In this document: positions 44,466 to 55,731 of the stretch, piece by piece
Layout of the letters: every line of letters starts with the position of its first letter
How positions within the stretch are numbered: the stretch's first letter is position 1
The notes under the pieces: model-generated
What the model was told of the DNA's origin: nothing
Databases searched by the model: none
What the model saw: the letters and a program-made list of their open reading frames with translations, nothing else
Source: Siderastrea radians
Taxonomy: Eukaryota; Cnidaria; Anthozoa; Scleractinia; Rhizangiidae
Length of the DNA: 64,000 bases
Reading direction: 5' to 3'
Assembly: GCA_964017195.1 (NCBI GenBank)
Contig: CAXHKT010000183.1
Span: 513,201-577,200, forward strand
Made by a program: the position numbers and the translations under genes

Positions 44466-45440
44466 CTACGTTTACACTAGAGCAAAAGTATCCGGATTCC
44501 TAAATTCCTACCAGGTTACACTGAGGGGGTGAAAAGGTTGGTGGATCGGAGGATTTGGCCTTTTTATGCGCGCGAATTACGGATTTTAGCGATAAATTAA
44601 GCGAATTCGCGGCCACCTCAGGCATGGTTAGAGCTTAATTTGCCTAAAATCTACTCAACTGATCATAACTTTGGGGACATTTGCTGAAATGCGCTCAAAC
44701 TTGGCACCCATTCAAAACTTGATGGCCTTAATTCACTGTTTAGACTTTAATGCCCAACGTTTGTGTCACGTGACCAGTGAAGGATGATCTTTAGAGTAAA
44801 ACGGGGAATATAAAATGAAACAGAATTAAATCTTTTTGGGTGTCGTTCTTTTACATCCAAAGAGCTGATAATGAATTCGGTGAGGTGGTCTCTTTTATTT
44901 ATATTAGAAATTATTAAAGCATTTATTAAGTCACGGGAACGTGATAAGTATTGTTCAGATTATGACTAGAAGTGTAAATCGGGCAAAGTAGAGGGATCTT
45001 CTTTTGCCTTTTATCAGCTTCCAAACAAAGGTCTGAATAAGAAACAACAACAAACTGACATTCGTCACCCAGTCGGCGATCCCGTTCGTCAACCAACACA
45101 CTAAATATAGTCGAAATCAGTTTCTGCGGTACTATGAGTATCTAATATCAGGGAAACTTGCTAATAGAATTACGATATCAAGACGCGAAGGTCGTAAAGG
45201 CCGAAGAAAAGTTTTCGGATTCACTGAAAAACCCGTTTACAAAACAAAAGATTGCGGATTTAAAAGTATTCGGTACCCGCTTTTTCATCGCATTCAAAGT
45301 ATTCGGATTCGTGATAAATCCAGTGATTTCTGGCACCGGATTCGTCCCTTTGTGTGTAAACGCAAAAACGAATCCGGCCGATGCCAAAAATCACCGGATT
45401 CGTTCCGAATCCGGTGACTTTTGCTCTGGCGTAAAGTCGT
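44466..45440. mobile_element. About 975-bp inverted-repeat element with subterminal repeats
   Basis: TTTACACTAGAGCAAAAGTA TCCGGATTCC on the left is mirrored by GAATCCGGTGACTTTTGCTCTGGCGTAAA on the right. CCGGATTCG words repeat at least four times near the right end in both orientations. The open frame at 45158-45487 crosses the right end and is not credible as a gene. The superfamily is unknown. Confidence 0.5.
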
Positions 45441-47001
45441 TTTCAATGAAATCAGAAGACCTCGCGATGTATGATCTTAGAATTTGATGACGTCACGTGA
45501 AAACCAGCCGATAAGTCAACCATTTCTTCATCTTTGAATTGTAATGAAACCTAATTTAAAATTTTCTTTTGTGAAAAGCCAAAAACAAAGAAAGAACACT
45601 TTTTACATGCAGTTTAGCTACAAAAAAAATTACAGATTTGCAAATTGTCACCTGCTACTCTTAAAATGTGTCTTAAAATGAAAGAATTTAAGACTATATG
45701 CTGATTTTTTTCTTCCTTTTGTCCTCTGCTCATGTACGTTCACATTGAAATCACTAATTTTAGAACCCCAACGGCAAAAGTTCAGTTTTGTCGATTTCGA
45801 TTGTAGTTGCTCCAGGTACTGGGTTGGCGGGAAATGCGCAAATAAGGGTGTACCCCTAGGGAACGTCTGGCTTGTCATTGGTGCACTCTACTCATGTGAA
45901 CCCGGAAGATCCCTCACTCAAGGTTTTAACTCCTTTGGTAGGATAGGGTGAGGCGCGTTCTGAGAACAGGATAACCCCACTTCCCCCGCCACCCGTTTCC
46001 AAAACACTTCGCCCTTTTGCCCGTTATAACAGGTGTCGGTATTATATAAGCAGCCGGGTTGATTTAGGGATAGTTTGGGCTTTCTGCTGCGACGAAGCGA
46101 AGATACACAGAGTGAATCCATTTAAGATCTTTATTTATCTGAATTAAACTGGTTTTCACAGTGAACACAAACGGTACTAACTTTAACACAAAAAAAGAAA
46201 AATACAAAAGAACAAGTTTGAAAAAGAAACCCAAAAAAGTTATTGCAAATGTATAATTTTTTTTGTATAACTGAAACAGGCTCTGTTATAATTTTTTTCG
46301 GCCCTCGCTAAGTTATTAATAGGAAAAAACTTACTTCTACTTAATTGTTACCTCAAAAACACTCTAACTAATAACGGGATTACACATTGAAAAACTGCGG
46401 ATTTTTGCCAACTAAAACTGCATAGTATTTTTCTTGTTTATAAAACGTACATTGCAAAGCCATTAAGGGCAGAGTTACAAAACAAGAGGGTTAAGTAAAA
46501 CTAACTTTGGCTTCACTGAAGAAGACTTTAAAATGTCGTGCACGTGTCAGTGCTTAGACTCGTCTAGGAATGATAAAAACTCTACAAAGGACCTTCTCGT
46601 AAACCATATTGAATTTAATATATCGTATGAAATATAATTGTAAATCAATAGCATATATCGCCTCTTACATAAAGTGATTGGTTTGTCTGTATTAACTGGA
46701 GTCGAACAAACAACAACAACAAAAAACCATTTACCTGTCTGTGATCAACAACGAGAAAATACTCTAACCCGGATCAAATAAATTCATAAATCTCTGATGT
46801 TTAAATCCCTCTTTCTGGAAATAAAACTGCTGATTGCTCTTTCGTCAGAACATAGACACTGGAGCAAAGGCTGAAAATCAGACAGGCAAATAGCTACAAC
46901 TTAAAGGCATCTTAATTACAGTTAATAATAATGAGATTAAACGCGAAATCAATATGCAATAACTATTTCTAAATATCAAACCTTTATAGGCAACTAAAGC
47001 A
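45441..47001. other. No gene recognised
   Basis: About 1.56 kb of AT-rich sequence with overlapping short open frames around 45650-46120 on both strands and nothing recognisable. It includes the presumed 3' side of the minus-strand RING gene. Confidence 0.5.
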
Positions 47002-47451
47002 TCAGTGCCGCCATCTCCTTCGAAATTCGGCCCAGCAAACCGGTGCTATAGGGCTGGGATGATCTAAAAACAATTCGTCCGCAATATCCTCTGCAGACCG
47101 TGCGACAAAGTGGACGTACTCGAAACGGAACACATGATTGTGTTCCGGTACATCTGAGGGCAACTCGTCTGTTTTATTAATTGGAATCAATGTGCCGCGG
47201 CAATGCGGACAGCGATGACCCCCTCCAATTGCATGCTTAAAGCACGCTAGTAAACAATGCTCGTGTATAAATCTTTGGCAACAAGGCATCTCGCGCGAAG
47301 GGGTTACCTCCGGAGTGTAACAGATAATACACTTGGTTCGCAGAAACGCCACGAGACGTTGCTCATCTCGTTTGAAGTTTTTTCTCTTCTTGCCCATCAC
47401 AGGATGACCCAACCTTTGGTTCAATAACTCTATTGAATTTAAATTCAACAA
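47002..47451 (-). CDS. RING-type zinc-finger protein (149 residues)
   Basis: A single-exon open frame. A basic segment GKKRKNFKRDEQR is followed by a RING-like arrangement: C41-x2-C44, C57-C58, H63-x2-C66 and C81-x2-C84, within CIICYTPEV, CCQRFIHEHC and CPHCRGTL. The Cys/His spacing between the third and fourth ligands is slightly long, so it is a RING variant. RING proteins usually act as E3 ubiquitin ligases through an E2-binding surface; that role is inferred. The C-terminus (FVARSAEDIADELF, WAEFRRRWRH) is unrecognised. The upstream neighbour on the same strand, about 1 kb away, is a tyrosine recombinase, so this could be an accessory gene of a mobile element or an unrelated host gene. Confidence 0.7.
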   Translation of the reverse strand: MLNLNSIELLNQRLGHPVMGKKRKNFKRDEQRLVAFLRTKCIICYTPEVTPSREMPCCQRFIHEHCLLACFKHAIGGGHRCPHCRGTLIPINKTDELPSDVPEHNHVFRFEYVHFVARSAEDIADELFLDHPSPIAPVCWAEFRRRWRH

Positions 47452-48455
47452 TATATCTCAATGCTGCGCTACCAAATGGCCTCGTTTTAAAATAAACGAA
47501 ACAAAAAATGTCAGAATTAAATTCCTGACGGGGCGCCCCCTCTATAGATTGCTACTCTGAGCAACGTACGTCATCAGGAGCGCTCCCTTGTTAGGCGCAA
47601 AACGTTAACAAAATATATAGAGCGCATTTCAAGCAGTGGATGAAAACGTTGCCCCTGGTTGTCGATATTAGGGCCCTGCTTTGATACGCGACTGACTTCC
47701 AATACAAACGAACAGGGCCACACTAAAGACAGCCAGCGGCCACGGTACCGGTGACTGGCTGCCAATCAAACCGGTCTAGAACATTACACCGAAAAAAGCG
47801 CTCCAATTTAACGGCCAATTGGCCCGACTCTTGTGTTAATAACGATTATGAGAGTAAAATAAAAATGTAAATCTAATTTGTTTACCCACTAAACACCTAG
47901 GAGCTCAGAAGCTCGTTTTAACGTGTTTGTGCGCTCCAGAAACACACAGATAAACAGATGAAACTTACACCCTCGTCCCTTTAAGCCCCAGTGTCAAAAT
48001 ACAACTTCTCCCTCCTGGACTCCGTACATGTCATTGATTACTAGTGGGACGAATTCACTTAAACATCAAAACGATTCCTCATATTCCTCATCAGTTCCGT
48101 CATTCCGATGACCTGCCTGCTCCATTATGCATTGGTATTACCAGGAGAGATTGGATGCTGATCACAATTGGGACTTAAAGAGTCAATATTTAACAACCTT
48201 CAAAGAAAATCTCTTGTGTTTTCCAGCTCCTAAGACACTACGTAACACACTATCATCGAAAACTTCATTCCCGCCAAAAAATTACTGCTCTAAGTAATTA
48301 AACTGGAGAAAGTTTACCGAACGCATCGCAGCCTATTGCGTCCTTTAGAGTTCCCCGGCATCTTTGACTATGCCTAAGTCTAGGAAATGTTCGCGCGGTG
48401 GCTGGAAAGCATTCTAGTAACGGTTAAGACTGTATCTTGGGACATTCGACCGGTT
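47452..48455. other. Intergenic, contains a MITE-like segment
   Basis: About 1 kb between the RING gene and the recombinase, both on the minus strand. It contains a diverged inverted-repeat segment at 47976-48181 and nothing else recognisable. Confidence 0.5.
47976..48181. mobile_element. Diverged piggyBac-like MITE
   Basis: TCCCTTTAAGCCCCAGTGTC on the left resembles the inverse of the right end (TTGGGACTTAAAGAG), and the length (about 206 bp) and interior (CTCCGTACAT) match the TTAA-flanked MITE at 25729-25933. TTAA duplications are not preserved here. Confidence 0.5.
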
Positions 48456-50729
48456 TCACTTCAGTTGCTGATAAATCTCACTCTTGGAACTCCTTAACTC
48501 GTAAGTGCCGTCGCCTCGATTATAAGCGATATCCAACGGGTAAATCAGACTAGAGACTCTTTCTTCCCACACTGAGTGACCAACCTGGAACCTGTAATGA
48601 TTCGGTTTAACAGCGTCCTCTTTAAACCAGGCCAGACGAGCTAAAGTACAATCTTCATTGTACTTAAGAACTTTAGCTAAGAAGATCTCCGGCGATTTGG
48701 GATTCACATCGGAAGGAATGAGAGCGCATATCTCGCCCGGAGCAGGCAAAACTCTTTCCTCTTCTTCTTCCTCTTCCGATTCCAGTTCATGATCGCTAAT
48801 GGCTGAGCTAGGTCCTGGAATGTCGTCAATGATGGCTTTCACAGCGGACTGATTCAGATAGTGCAAAGCCCTCTTTCTACGCTCTGGTTCTGTTCGCCTG
48901 TCATACACATTTATTTGCGTGCGAAGGCTGTGCTTGCAAACCCGAGCTAAGCTTTCTGCCAAGTGCAAATCTGAACTGTCTTTACTGGATCTGAAGTGTT
49001 CGACCAGGGCGTGGCGCATTTCGTTCATTGTGCAATGAAAGCCGAGGTTCTTTCGAAATATCTTCGCCAGGTAGGCAGAAAACGAACCAGCCGATCGAAA
49101 TGGTAAACCATGCTTGTTAACAAAGAACATGTCATGCGTACACCCTTTCTGTACCAGATGTGGTCGGGAGCGCTGTACATAGTACTTTAAGTGATAATCT
49201 ACAAATTGTAACTCGCCCATTTCTATAATGTTTGGGCCGTATTGACGGAACGTTTTATAACCGTTCTCGATGAGACGCACAACGCCGTTTTGTGTGAAGG
49301 CGATAAGGTTCTCTCCGTTTGGTAATTTTTTGATGAGCTCGTCTATCTCACCGTCCGGCACACTGGAAGCGAGGCGAAGGGTTCTGAACTCTTTAGCGCG
49401 TCCCGGATTTATTGCGAAGAGAAGCAAAAGCGTGAAATTCATGTGAATGCGAGATTTCTGTACGGCACTGGGTTCGTCTTCGAACTGCTGATGGAGAGAA
49501 CGGGTTAATTCCTGAAACTGGGGCCAAAAAAGTCGCCTACTCTCCGGTCCTTTCGCAGCTTCCAGGACAGCATGCTCTTTGTTGAGCTGGGCTGCAAGCG
49601 CCCGAAGATCAGATATGCTCTCAACGTGGTCGTAATTTTTTCCACGTTCATTGGCGTGAAGGAATTTCGAAGCAACGATAAGTGCATTCACGTACAATGC
49701 GGCTGTATTGTTCTTTACACGCCTTGCTTGCTTAATATACTTGATAAAAGAGTCGACAACGTTCATGTTCTCGACCAGTTGTAAACAAGGATCTAACTTT
49801 AACCTGTTTACACAGTAGGCCAGAAAGATGACTAGGCGTTCCAAATTCTTACTCCATGTGGAATCGGACATTTTCGGCTGTCTTCGCTTAAAGTTAATAT
49901 CCGATTGAAAGAATTCTTTCATTTCGCCAAGACTTTGAATGACGTTCCCAAAGGATGCTTCATCGAGATTTTTTTTCTTAATGAGCTCCACAATAGTGTT
50001 TTCAGGTTGCGCCTGGTCGCCGGTTTCGTCAGCTGAATTGTCGCAACTGCTATCGGTGTCCGGAGAACCGTTCAGTTCGCTCATTTCAGAATCTGAATCA
50101 GACGAAATATCATCGGCTAATTCTCTTTTGTTTTTTGCACACCCAGCCTCCGCGCGATCGCAATTCGCCTGACTATTGGCTTTAGTTTGAGGAGCTGGTT
50201 TTAAGAGATTTTCCACTAAAAAGTTGGTACTTAATCTACTGTTACTTTCATTGCTAAGCATTGTGGGCGGAGCTACCGCGGTTGAGAAGCATTTCGCTCG
50301 TTGACGCCTAAAAGTAACATTACTATTTAGCAAACTACCTTTACGCAGAAAATGTTCGGGTCTACCAGTTTCTCTCTCGTTTCGCGTACGTGAATCCTGA
50401 TAGGCCTCTAAAATAAGAACGTCTTGCTTGGACACAAGCGAGATGATTTTATGGCATGCCAAGTGAGGTCTTGTCTTTCGTAGCGTTTCTTGAATATCTT
50501 GGGGCGCTTTCAACAGCCTGAGTCCCAAATTTCGCATGCGAGACTTTATGGTAGGTTTTGGTATATCCGGGAATAGTCTGTCGCAGATCTCCACAAAGAC
50601 GTAGTGAGGTCGACCGTAACAGGTCACAGGGCAAATGGCTTCACGATGTTCCGCTGGAAATGCCTCGGCAGCAGATTGGAAAAGTGTCTGTCGCAAAAGA
50701 ACCCCAACAACCTCTTTCAGTATTCTCAT
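48456..50729 (-). CDS. Tyrosine recombinase, Crypton-like (757 residues, intact)
   Basis: One uninterrupted open frame. Residues about 30-110 form an unassigned N-terminal module (VTCYGRPHYVFVEICDRLF, PTIKSRMRNLGLRLL), then a Ser/Asp-rich linker. Residues about 290-360 look like an alpha-helical core-binding domain (TWSKNLERLVIFLAYCVNRL). The catalytic domain spans about 400-620: box I arginine in NPGRAKEFRTLR (R444), box II arginine in MNEMRHALVEHF (R572), then CKHSLRTQINVYDR with H600 and the nucleophile Y609. An acidic run EEEEEEE (about 650) precedes a C-terminal module (EIFLAKVLKYNEDCTLARLA, HSVWEERVSSLIYP) that resembles a Tudor/BAH-like or element-specific DNA-associated fold. Cryptons insert a circular DNA intermediate by recombination and lack terminal repeats. 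An intact frame suggests recent activity or domestication; which one cannot be told here. Confidence 0.75.
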   Translation of the reverse strand: MRILKEVVGVLLRQTLFQSAAEAFPAEHREAICPVTCYGRPHYVFVEICDRLFPDIPKPTIKSRMRNLGLRLLKAPQDIQETLRKTRPHLACHKIISLVSKQDVLILEAYQDSRTRNERETGRPEHFLRKGSLLNSNVTFRRQRAKCFSTAVAPPTMLSNESNSRLSTNFLVENLLKPAPQTKANSQANCDRAEAGCAKNKRELADDISSDSDSEMSELNGSPDTDSSCDNSADETGDQAQPENTIVELIKKKNLDEASFGNVIQSLGEMKEFFQSDINFKRRQPKMSDSTWSKNLERLVIFLAYCVNRLKLDPCLQLVENMNVVDSFIKYIKQARRVKNNTAALYVNALIVASKFLHANERGKNYDHVESISDLRALAAQLNKEHAVLEAAKGPESRRLFWPQFQELTRSLHQQFEDEPSAVQKSRIHMNFTLLLLFAINPGRAKEFRTLRLASSVPDGEIDELIKKLPNGENLIAFTQNGVVRLIENGYKTFRQYGPNIIEMGELQFVDYHLKYYVQRSRPHLVQKGCTHDMFFVNKHGLPFRSAGSFSAYLAKIFRKNLGFHCTMNEMRHALVEHFRSSKDSSDLHLAESLARVCKHSLRTQINVYDRRTEPERRKRALHYLNQSAVKAIIDDIPGPSSAISDHELESEEEEEEERVLPAPGEICALIPSDVNPKSPEIFLAKVLKYNEDCTLARLAWFKEDAVKPNHYRFQVGHSVWEERVSSLIYPLDIAYNRGDGTYELRSSKSEIYQQLK

Positions 50730-51749
50730 ACATGTGGATACATGGTATCACTTGAACAAAATAAACCATGATAAAATATAATTTAGTTACAAAAATTATT
50801 ACATAATAATATAACAAGGTATATCAACTGTCGATTTGAGACGGAGTTCTAAGTAAAGACAGCCATAGATCTACGTACGTAAGGTATAACTCTGTTGGAA
50901 AGGAATAACAGTTCCTAATTGTTGTGTACGTCATTAGAATTGCGAGATCTGTCATTTCATCGAAACATTTCACGCAAATGACTTTTTGGCTGTGTTTTCG
51001 ATCACTCGTTTTTCTTGTATTTGTTTTGTCTTGTTTTTTTTTCTTCGTGAAAGTACGCCTCGCTTTCCTGTAGTGAAATATTCCGCCTTTACTATTCAGC
51101 TTTAATGTAACGTTTAGAGTTTGAAGTGTCCTTAAATGTTGCTCTTTAAATAGACCGTTAGGCCAATGAAAGTCAAAGTCCTTTCTGAAATCAATGAAGC
51201 AAGTGAACAATTATTCCTTTTTGTATTTATTATGTGTTAAAATTCTATCATTTAACGTTTGAAGAGGGAGTATACGATCCGATGTCAATTATTTGGCAGG
51301 TCTAACACGTTTTAATTGACTTCTTCAATTCAATTAAGCCTCATAACGTCTAATTTAAATTTCCCAGTAATTCGACGGACATGATTTCGGTGTACTTTAC
51401 TTCACAAGACACTAACAAGCTAGGAGAACACGTTTCTAAAAGCTCGGTGCCTTAGCGAAATAAAAGGCGTGCGGCATTTGTTCAAAAATGAAATATTCCA
51501 GTGTTGCTACAAGAAATGTTTATGCGTTCTTTCGAAGTTCTTTTTCGGTAGAATGTAGAAAATTCCTAAAACAATCTCGATGATACGATGAAGTGAACTG
51601 CTTTACTAGTCTCTGCTAACAAAAGCGTTTCACACTAACACTCAAACTTTTAAAAGGCCTCACTTAAATAGGCTCAAAAAATATATTTTCACAAACTGCG
51701 TACCCCAGGTGAAGGAAGGTCAACTAACGTCGCCGAGAGTCTTTTGAAG
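50730..51749. other. Intergenic with a LINE scrap
   Basis: AT-rich sequence. The minus strand at about 51205-51150 reads FTCFIDFRKDFD ... WPNGLF, which resembles the catalytic FIDFRKAFD region of LINE reverse transcriptases. Only about 60 bp is recognisable. No 5' LTR matching 57051-57244 was seen here. Confidence 0.4.
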
Positions 51750-51784
51750 TCACGTGGAAGTCGAAGGAAATAACGCGAGCTGGC

Positions 51785-52880
51785 TGGCAAAATTGAGGAA
51801 GCGTTGAGAGAGCTTGAGCGTGTCAGCGAAAAATACGAGTCGTTTTTGGAACTTGAAGGATTGCAGGAACACCCAGAGCTAACGGAAAAGGCCACTGAAA
51901 GAGCAAATCTATGCCTGGAAAACATTAAAATTTCGCTAAACGAAAGGGAAAACGAACCGCCTTCAGAAGCTGGTAGTGAATACGCCCCTTCGCTCCAATT
52001 TGAGTCGGCCAGCGGTCAAAGCCCACCCTAACGCGCGAGTGAAAGCGAGAGGCGTGCACGCGTGATGGATCTCGAACAGGAAAGACAATTACAAGAACAT
52101 CGCCCTATAAGAGAACTTGAATATGAGGTCCAAAGATTGCGACTAGAAGCTCAGCTTGACATTCCTGACAAGAATAAAAGAGATGCAGAAGATATTGAGA
52201 ACCGTTTACGGGACTTTGAAGATGCTGAAGTTGAAACTGTTTACCGTGACATTAAACCCAAAATAAACGAAACTCTTGACAGTGATAAGGATCACAATGA
52301 CTCTTTACCTCTGCAAAATGTAAAGTTGCCGCCCCTGATTAAATCATCTACGTTAAACAAGCAGTCTCCTAAGTCTGATCAAGCTTATTGCGACACGGAG
52401 GAGCGCCTTGTTATTGCGACACGGAGGAGCGCCTTGATGTTTCTTGGATTAAGAAGATCTCAGCTAAGCAGAGTCCGACAAAGGGGGAAACAAAAGTAGA
52501 GGTAACAACAGCGTTCGTAAAATCAATACCACGTCTAGAATTGCCGCGTTTTCCAGGAGATCCGCTTCAGTGGCCTCAGTTCATATCACTGTTTAAATGC
52601 TTAGTACACGACCAAACCCTCACCGATACGCAGAGAATGACTTACCTCCAAAGGGCTTTGACCGGAAATGCAAAGAGAGCTATTGGAGGGATGCTCAACC
52701 ATGGTCATCTCTATAAAGCAGCCCTGACAGAACTTGAAGAACAATTTGGAAATGAGGAACTCGTTGCTGGAGCCCTTATGAAAACTGTACTTGATCCCCC
52801 GATTGTTGTTGAGGTAGACATAGCTCAACTTCGTTCAATTCCTGGCGATGGATGTCAACCAAAGAGCGCAACTAGGTAAA
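51785..52880 (+). pseudogene. BEL/Pao gag (coiled-coil and DUF1759-like), broken
   Basis: The open segment from about 51785 reads IEEALRELERVSEKYES, then ends in a TAA at 52029-52031, and resumes in the same frame at about 52032 (LEQERQLQEHRPIRELEYEV, charged and coiled-coil-like). A 26-bp tandem duplication at 52385-52436 shifts the frame. The following frame holds LPRFPGDPLQWPQFISLFK and TDTQRMTYLQRALTG, typical of DUF1759 in BEL/Pao gag. That frame ends at about 52879, and part of the region before the zinc knuckle appears to be missing. Confidence 0.8.
52385..52436 (+). repeat. 26-bp tandem duplication inside gag
   Basis: TTATTGCGACACGGAGGAGC GCCTTG occurs twice back to back (52385-52410 and 52411-52436), exactly identical. 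Because 26 is not a multiple of three, this duplication accounts for the switch of reading frame in gag at this point. Confidence 0.95.
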
Positions 52881-53330
52881 GAAAAGAGGTTGTGCTTTTC
52901 TTGTTTTGAGTCGACGGACCACCAGTCCCGTGACTGTACACGCAAGAAACGCTGCAACATGGAAGACTGTGACAAATACCACCACCCACTAATCCATGGT
53001 GCAGCACCTGTTTTCGTCAGAATGCCATCTGTGAGCAATCCGCCTCCCGTCCCGCCTTTGAATGCAGCAGCACCCGTCTTTGTTGGAGCTTCATCCGTTA
53101 ACTGCGTTCCCAATGCTGTTCTGTTGCAGATCGTACCGATAGTAGTTGCAACCCCCTAAGGGGTTAAATTAAGTACATTTGCGCTGCTAGACTCCGGCAG
53201 CCAAACCTTTCCTTATCCTGGAAAGCTTTACTGATGTTATTGGCCTTTATGGTGAGAATGGCCCTTTACAACTTGGTACCATAAACTCGTCTGGCCGACC
53301 CGTACGTTCGAGAAAGGTGTTGTTTCATGT
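52848..53330 (+). pseudogene. BEL/Pao zinc knuckle and aspartic-protease remnant
   Basis: The frame from 52848 reads RLCFSCFESTDHQSRDC, a CCHC knuckle (C-x2-C-x5-H-x4-C), then NMEDCDKYHHPLIHG. It ends at about 53159. Just after, in the same direction, FALLDSGSQT contains the DSG-type aspartic-protease motif, and stops follow within about 50 bases. The protease is therefore not continuous. Confidence 0.75.
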
Positions 53331-55731
53331 TGGTGCACCGGGGAGGGGGTCAGACGCCAGTGCCCAGATAGCCGTAGAAGAAGCCTGGACCGTACCCCAG
53401 CTAAACCTGCCCCCACAAAAGGTTACTCGTGCCATGATAGAGGATTTTCCGCACCTGAACAATCTGAGTATTCCTGAAGTTAATTCCGAAGACGTGACAG
53501 TTTTGCTGGGAGCAAACGTTTTGAATGCGATATTACAGCGTGATGTGCGAAGAGGTCGTCCACGGCAGCCTGTTGCAATTCTCAAAGCCTTTGGCTGGAA
53601 CCTCGCTGGTTCAGTTAAGTCGGTTGTCAAACCTGAGTGTCTTCGTGTTATGCATGTGCAACGTTTCCTGAACGCTGAAGAATCGTTAAACAAGCAAGTA
53701 GAAGACTGGTGGCGAACGGAATCCTTTGGCACGAAGTATGAAGACGTGACACCCCGTTCTCTTGAAGATAAAAGGGCTATTGAGACATTAGAAAGAACTG
53801 TTAAGCATGTGTCTGGCAGATATGAAGTCAGAATGCTATGGAGAGAGCAAGAAGTAGAGTTTCCCGACAACCGTCTCATGGCTGTAAAGCCACTGGAGTC
53901 CACCGAAAGTAACTTTAAGCGTGACGAAGACCTTGCGAAGAAGCACTGTGCCATTATTGAAGACTACATTGACAAGGGTTACGCTAGAAAGCTTAGCCCC
54001 CTAGAGGCAGCCATCCCGACCCCAAAACAGTGGTTTCTGCCGCATCATCCAGTCCGTAACCCCGATAAGCCCGACAAAGTCCGCATCGTCATGGATGCTG
54101 CTGCCAAACACGATGGAGTGTCTTTAAATGACCAACTTCACACCGGGCCGGACCTCCTGGATAGCCTAGTGGGTGTGCTGTTGCGATTCAGAGAACAGCG
54201 CTTTGGCCTAGCCGCCGACATCGAGGCCATGTTTCACCAAGTTCAAATCAGAGAAGAAGATCAGCCTGCTCTCAGTTTCCTGTGGCGGAACTTGGAACTG
54301 CAACGCCCACCTGATCTGTATCAGATGCTCGTCATGATTTTCGGAGCTGCGTCGTCCCCGTGCATGGCAAACTATGTGTTGAGAAAGACAGCACTTGACA
54401 ACTGTGAAGACGTCTTGTTTTCTGAAGATACGATCCAATCAGTAGAGAAGAATTTCTACATGAATGACTTTCTAAAATCCATATGTGAGGAAGCCACCGC
54501 AGTGCAAATGTTCCGTGAAATGGCTTCTCTCTTGTCCCGGGGAGGTTTCAGGTTGACCAAGTGGATCAGCTCCTCGCGTGAAGTCCTGTCACAGATCCCT
54601 CCCGAAGAGAAAGCTAGCCCGTCGGTTGATGTAAACTTTGACGAACTTACAATTGAACGCACACTGGGTTTGAAATGGAACACTGAAACAGATTGTTTCC
54701 GTTTCTCTGTTTGCTCAAGTCAGACGTATGAGTCACCCAAGCGAGGCGTCCTAGGCCGTCTTTCAACCGTGTTCGACCCATTGGGAGTGTTAGCTCCATA
54801 CATGCTGCCCGCGCAATGCCTGATCCAAATGTTGTGGCGTAAGAACAAAGGCTGGGACGAGCCCTTAGATGAAGAAGACCAGAGAATTTGCGAAGATTGG
54901 CTTGGTGATCTGGTGAAACTGAGTGAATTTGAACTGCCCCGCTGTTTCTGTGTTGACACATGTCCTGAAGCTTCGATACAACTTCATGTATTTGCTGACG
55001 CCTCCGAAATGGGCTTTGGTGCCGTAAGTTATGCTAGATACTCACTTCCTGATGGTACGATTGAGGTTTCGTTTGTTATGGCAAGGAATCGTGTTGCACC
55101 CTTAAGGCAGTTAAGCATTCCTCGTCTAAAGCTTCAAGCTGCCGTCCTAGCCGTAAGATTATACAACCTGGTCAAGCAAGAGTTGACTGTTACTGTCAAG
55201 GACACCATCTTTTGGAGTGACTCGAAAACTGTGTTGCAGTACATATCTAATGAAAGCCGACGCTTTCACATATTTGTAGCTAACCAGGTGTCAGAGATTC
55301 ATGATGCAGCCGACCCGACGCAGTGGAGACACGTCCCTGGCCATTTGAACCCTGCTGACGATTGCACCCGAGACCTTCGGGCGACAGATTTGAATAAACA
55401 TTGCCGATGGCTTAACGGCCCCGCCTTCTTGTCCAAACCCGAAGAACAGTGGCCCCAAGACACGTTTGGTCCTCCCCGTGAAAATGATGTCGGGGTGAAG
55501 AACACAAAGTGGTCAGGCCATGCATCTGTTACTGATCCAAGAGCATACTTTCCAGACCCAGAGAAGTTCTCCTCTTGGACAAGATTCCGTCGTGTCCTTG
55601 CATGGATATGTCGTTTCGTCCAAAACTGTAAAAGAAAGGCTGGGGGCAGCATCCTGTCGTCTCTAACCACTGCAGAAATAAGCAATGCAGAGTTGATTGC
55701 CGTACGGAGACTCGTTTGGTCCAGACTTTGA
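53317..55731 (+). pseudogene. BEL/Pao reverse transcriptase and RNase H region
   Basis: An 804-codon open frame. It contains VLLGANVLN and GWNLAGSVK (after the protease), the RT fingers KWFLPHHPVRNPDK-like segment (read here as KQWFLPHHPVRNP), VRIVMDAAAKHDGVSLND, then FGLAADIEAMFHQVQI. The RT catalytic box reads FYMNDFLKS at about 54454, where BEL/Pao elements have Y-V-D-D; the first Asp is replaced by Asn. RNase H follows (LHVFADASEMGFGAVSYAR, IFWSDSKTVLQYI, WRHVPGHLNPAD). The frame ends prematurely at 55731, where the integrase starts in another frame, so a small indel lies in the overlap (55697-55731). Integrity of a long frame with a lost catalytic residue suggests the copy is defective. 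Confidence 0.85.

Noticed and set aside
45158..45487. 109-codon plus-strand frame
   Set aside because: It spans the right end of an inverted-repeat element and its repeated CCGGATTCG words.
50730..51750. A 5' LTR for the BEL/Pao element
   Set aside because: No stretch resembling 57051-57244 was found upstream of gag.
53325..53954. 209-codon minus-strand frame
   Set aside because: Antisense shadow of the BEL/Pao pol frame.
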